12,571 nt of DNA, from assembly GCA_964384625.1 (NCBI GenBank), contig CAYLNH010000220.1:1-12571 (forward strand). Reading direction: 5' to 3'. Source of the stretch: CAYLNH01 sp964384625 (GTDB lineage Bacteria; Verrucomicrobiota; Lentisphaeria; JABSQK01). Positions 12,512 to 12,571 of the stretch are shown here, one piece after another. The notes beneath the pieces are model-generated. The model was given only the letters and a program-made list of their open reading frames with translations. It was not told the origin of the DNA and did not search any database. The position numbers and the translations under genes were made by a program. Every line of letters begins with the position of its first letter. Positions within the stretch are counted from its first letter, which is position 1.

Positions 12512-12571
12512 GGATACTAGTGCTGTGTCAATCTTTAATATTAGGATATAGCGATTTCAGTTTATGGCGCG

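Larger units (their letters stand above)
12148..12571. other. Right-hand intergenic region without genes
   Basis: A 424-nt stretch with no convincing gene. The open frames over it (for example plus 12216-12551 and minus 12125-12502) run through hairpin repeats and lack ribosome binding sites. In order it holds a C-rich tract (12148-12175), a multi-hairpin repeat (12211-12310), a direct and inverted repeat group (12319-12511) and an AT-rich end. The last 51 bases are about 37% GC by count and include the palindrome TAATATTA (12536-12543), possibly the approach to a promoter beyond the window. Confidence 0.6.

Noticed and set aside
12503..12531. Leftward promoter with a perfect TTGACA (12531-12526)
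   Set aside because: No -10-like hexamer occurs at 16-18 nt, and no leftward gene follows.
12216..12551. 111-codon plus-strand frame over the right-hand repeats
   Set aside because: No ribosome binding site, and the frame runs through hairpin repeats. Annotated proteins of this kind usually come from dispersed repeats and not from genes.

Overview
The window looks like part of a high-GC Gram-negative bacterial chromosome. The genes have clear Shine-Dalgarno sites, Sec signal peptides and lipoprotein signals. They include a complete Na+-pumping NADH:quinone oxidoreductase (Na+-NQR) and an ExbB/ExbD-type envelope motor. The hairpin-rich intergenic repeat near the right end resembles dispersed repeats I associate with Planctomycetes/Verrucomicrobia/Kiritimatiellota-type genomes, so a PVC-group organism is my best guess. 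That placement is an inference from genome style and not from a marker gene.

Left edge (51-545, minus strand): a small ankyrin-repeat lipoprotein with a recognisable sigma70-like promoter. It is transcribed away from everything else. A 382-nt intergenic region (546-927) separates it from the nqr operon and must hold the promoters for both directions.

Centre (928-7148, plus strand): nqrM-nqrA-nqrB-nqrC-nqrD-nqrE-nqrF, tightly packed with overlaps at B/C, D and E/F. All key cofactor residues are visible: the SGAT flavinylation motifs in NqrB and NqrC, the paired membrane cysteines in NqrD and NqrE, and the [2Fe-2S] cysteines plus the FAD and NADH motifs in NqrF. Two things are unusual. The maturation factor NqrM leads the operon instead of trailing it, and the flavin transferase gene apbE is not present.

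Right (7244-12147, plus strand): a nine-gene run in the same direction that I cannot assign to a named system. In order: a secreted basic protein, a TPR-like lipoprotein, a secreted coiled-coil protein, a small secreted protein, a very short ExbB/TolQ-like channel protein, an ExbD/TolR-like protein, a single-span Ala/Glu/Arg-rich protein, a 24-residue single-span microprotein, and a TonB-like single-span protein with a Pro/Glu linker and an unrecognised C-terminal domain. Overlapping starts and stops from 9418 to 11207 argue that these products work together. The likely design is an ion-driven motor in the inner membrane whose force reaches periplasmic or outer-membrane partners. This is the best candidate in the window for an undescribed system.

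Right edge (12148-12571): no gene. It holds a compact multi-hairpin repeat element, a 12-bp direct repeat and a perfect 11-bp inverted repeat enclosing two further hairpins, then an AT-rich end. No tRNA, rRNA, transposase or CRISPR array was seen.
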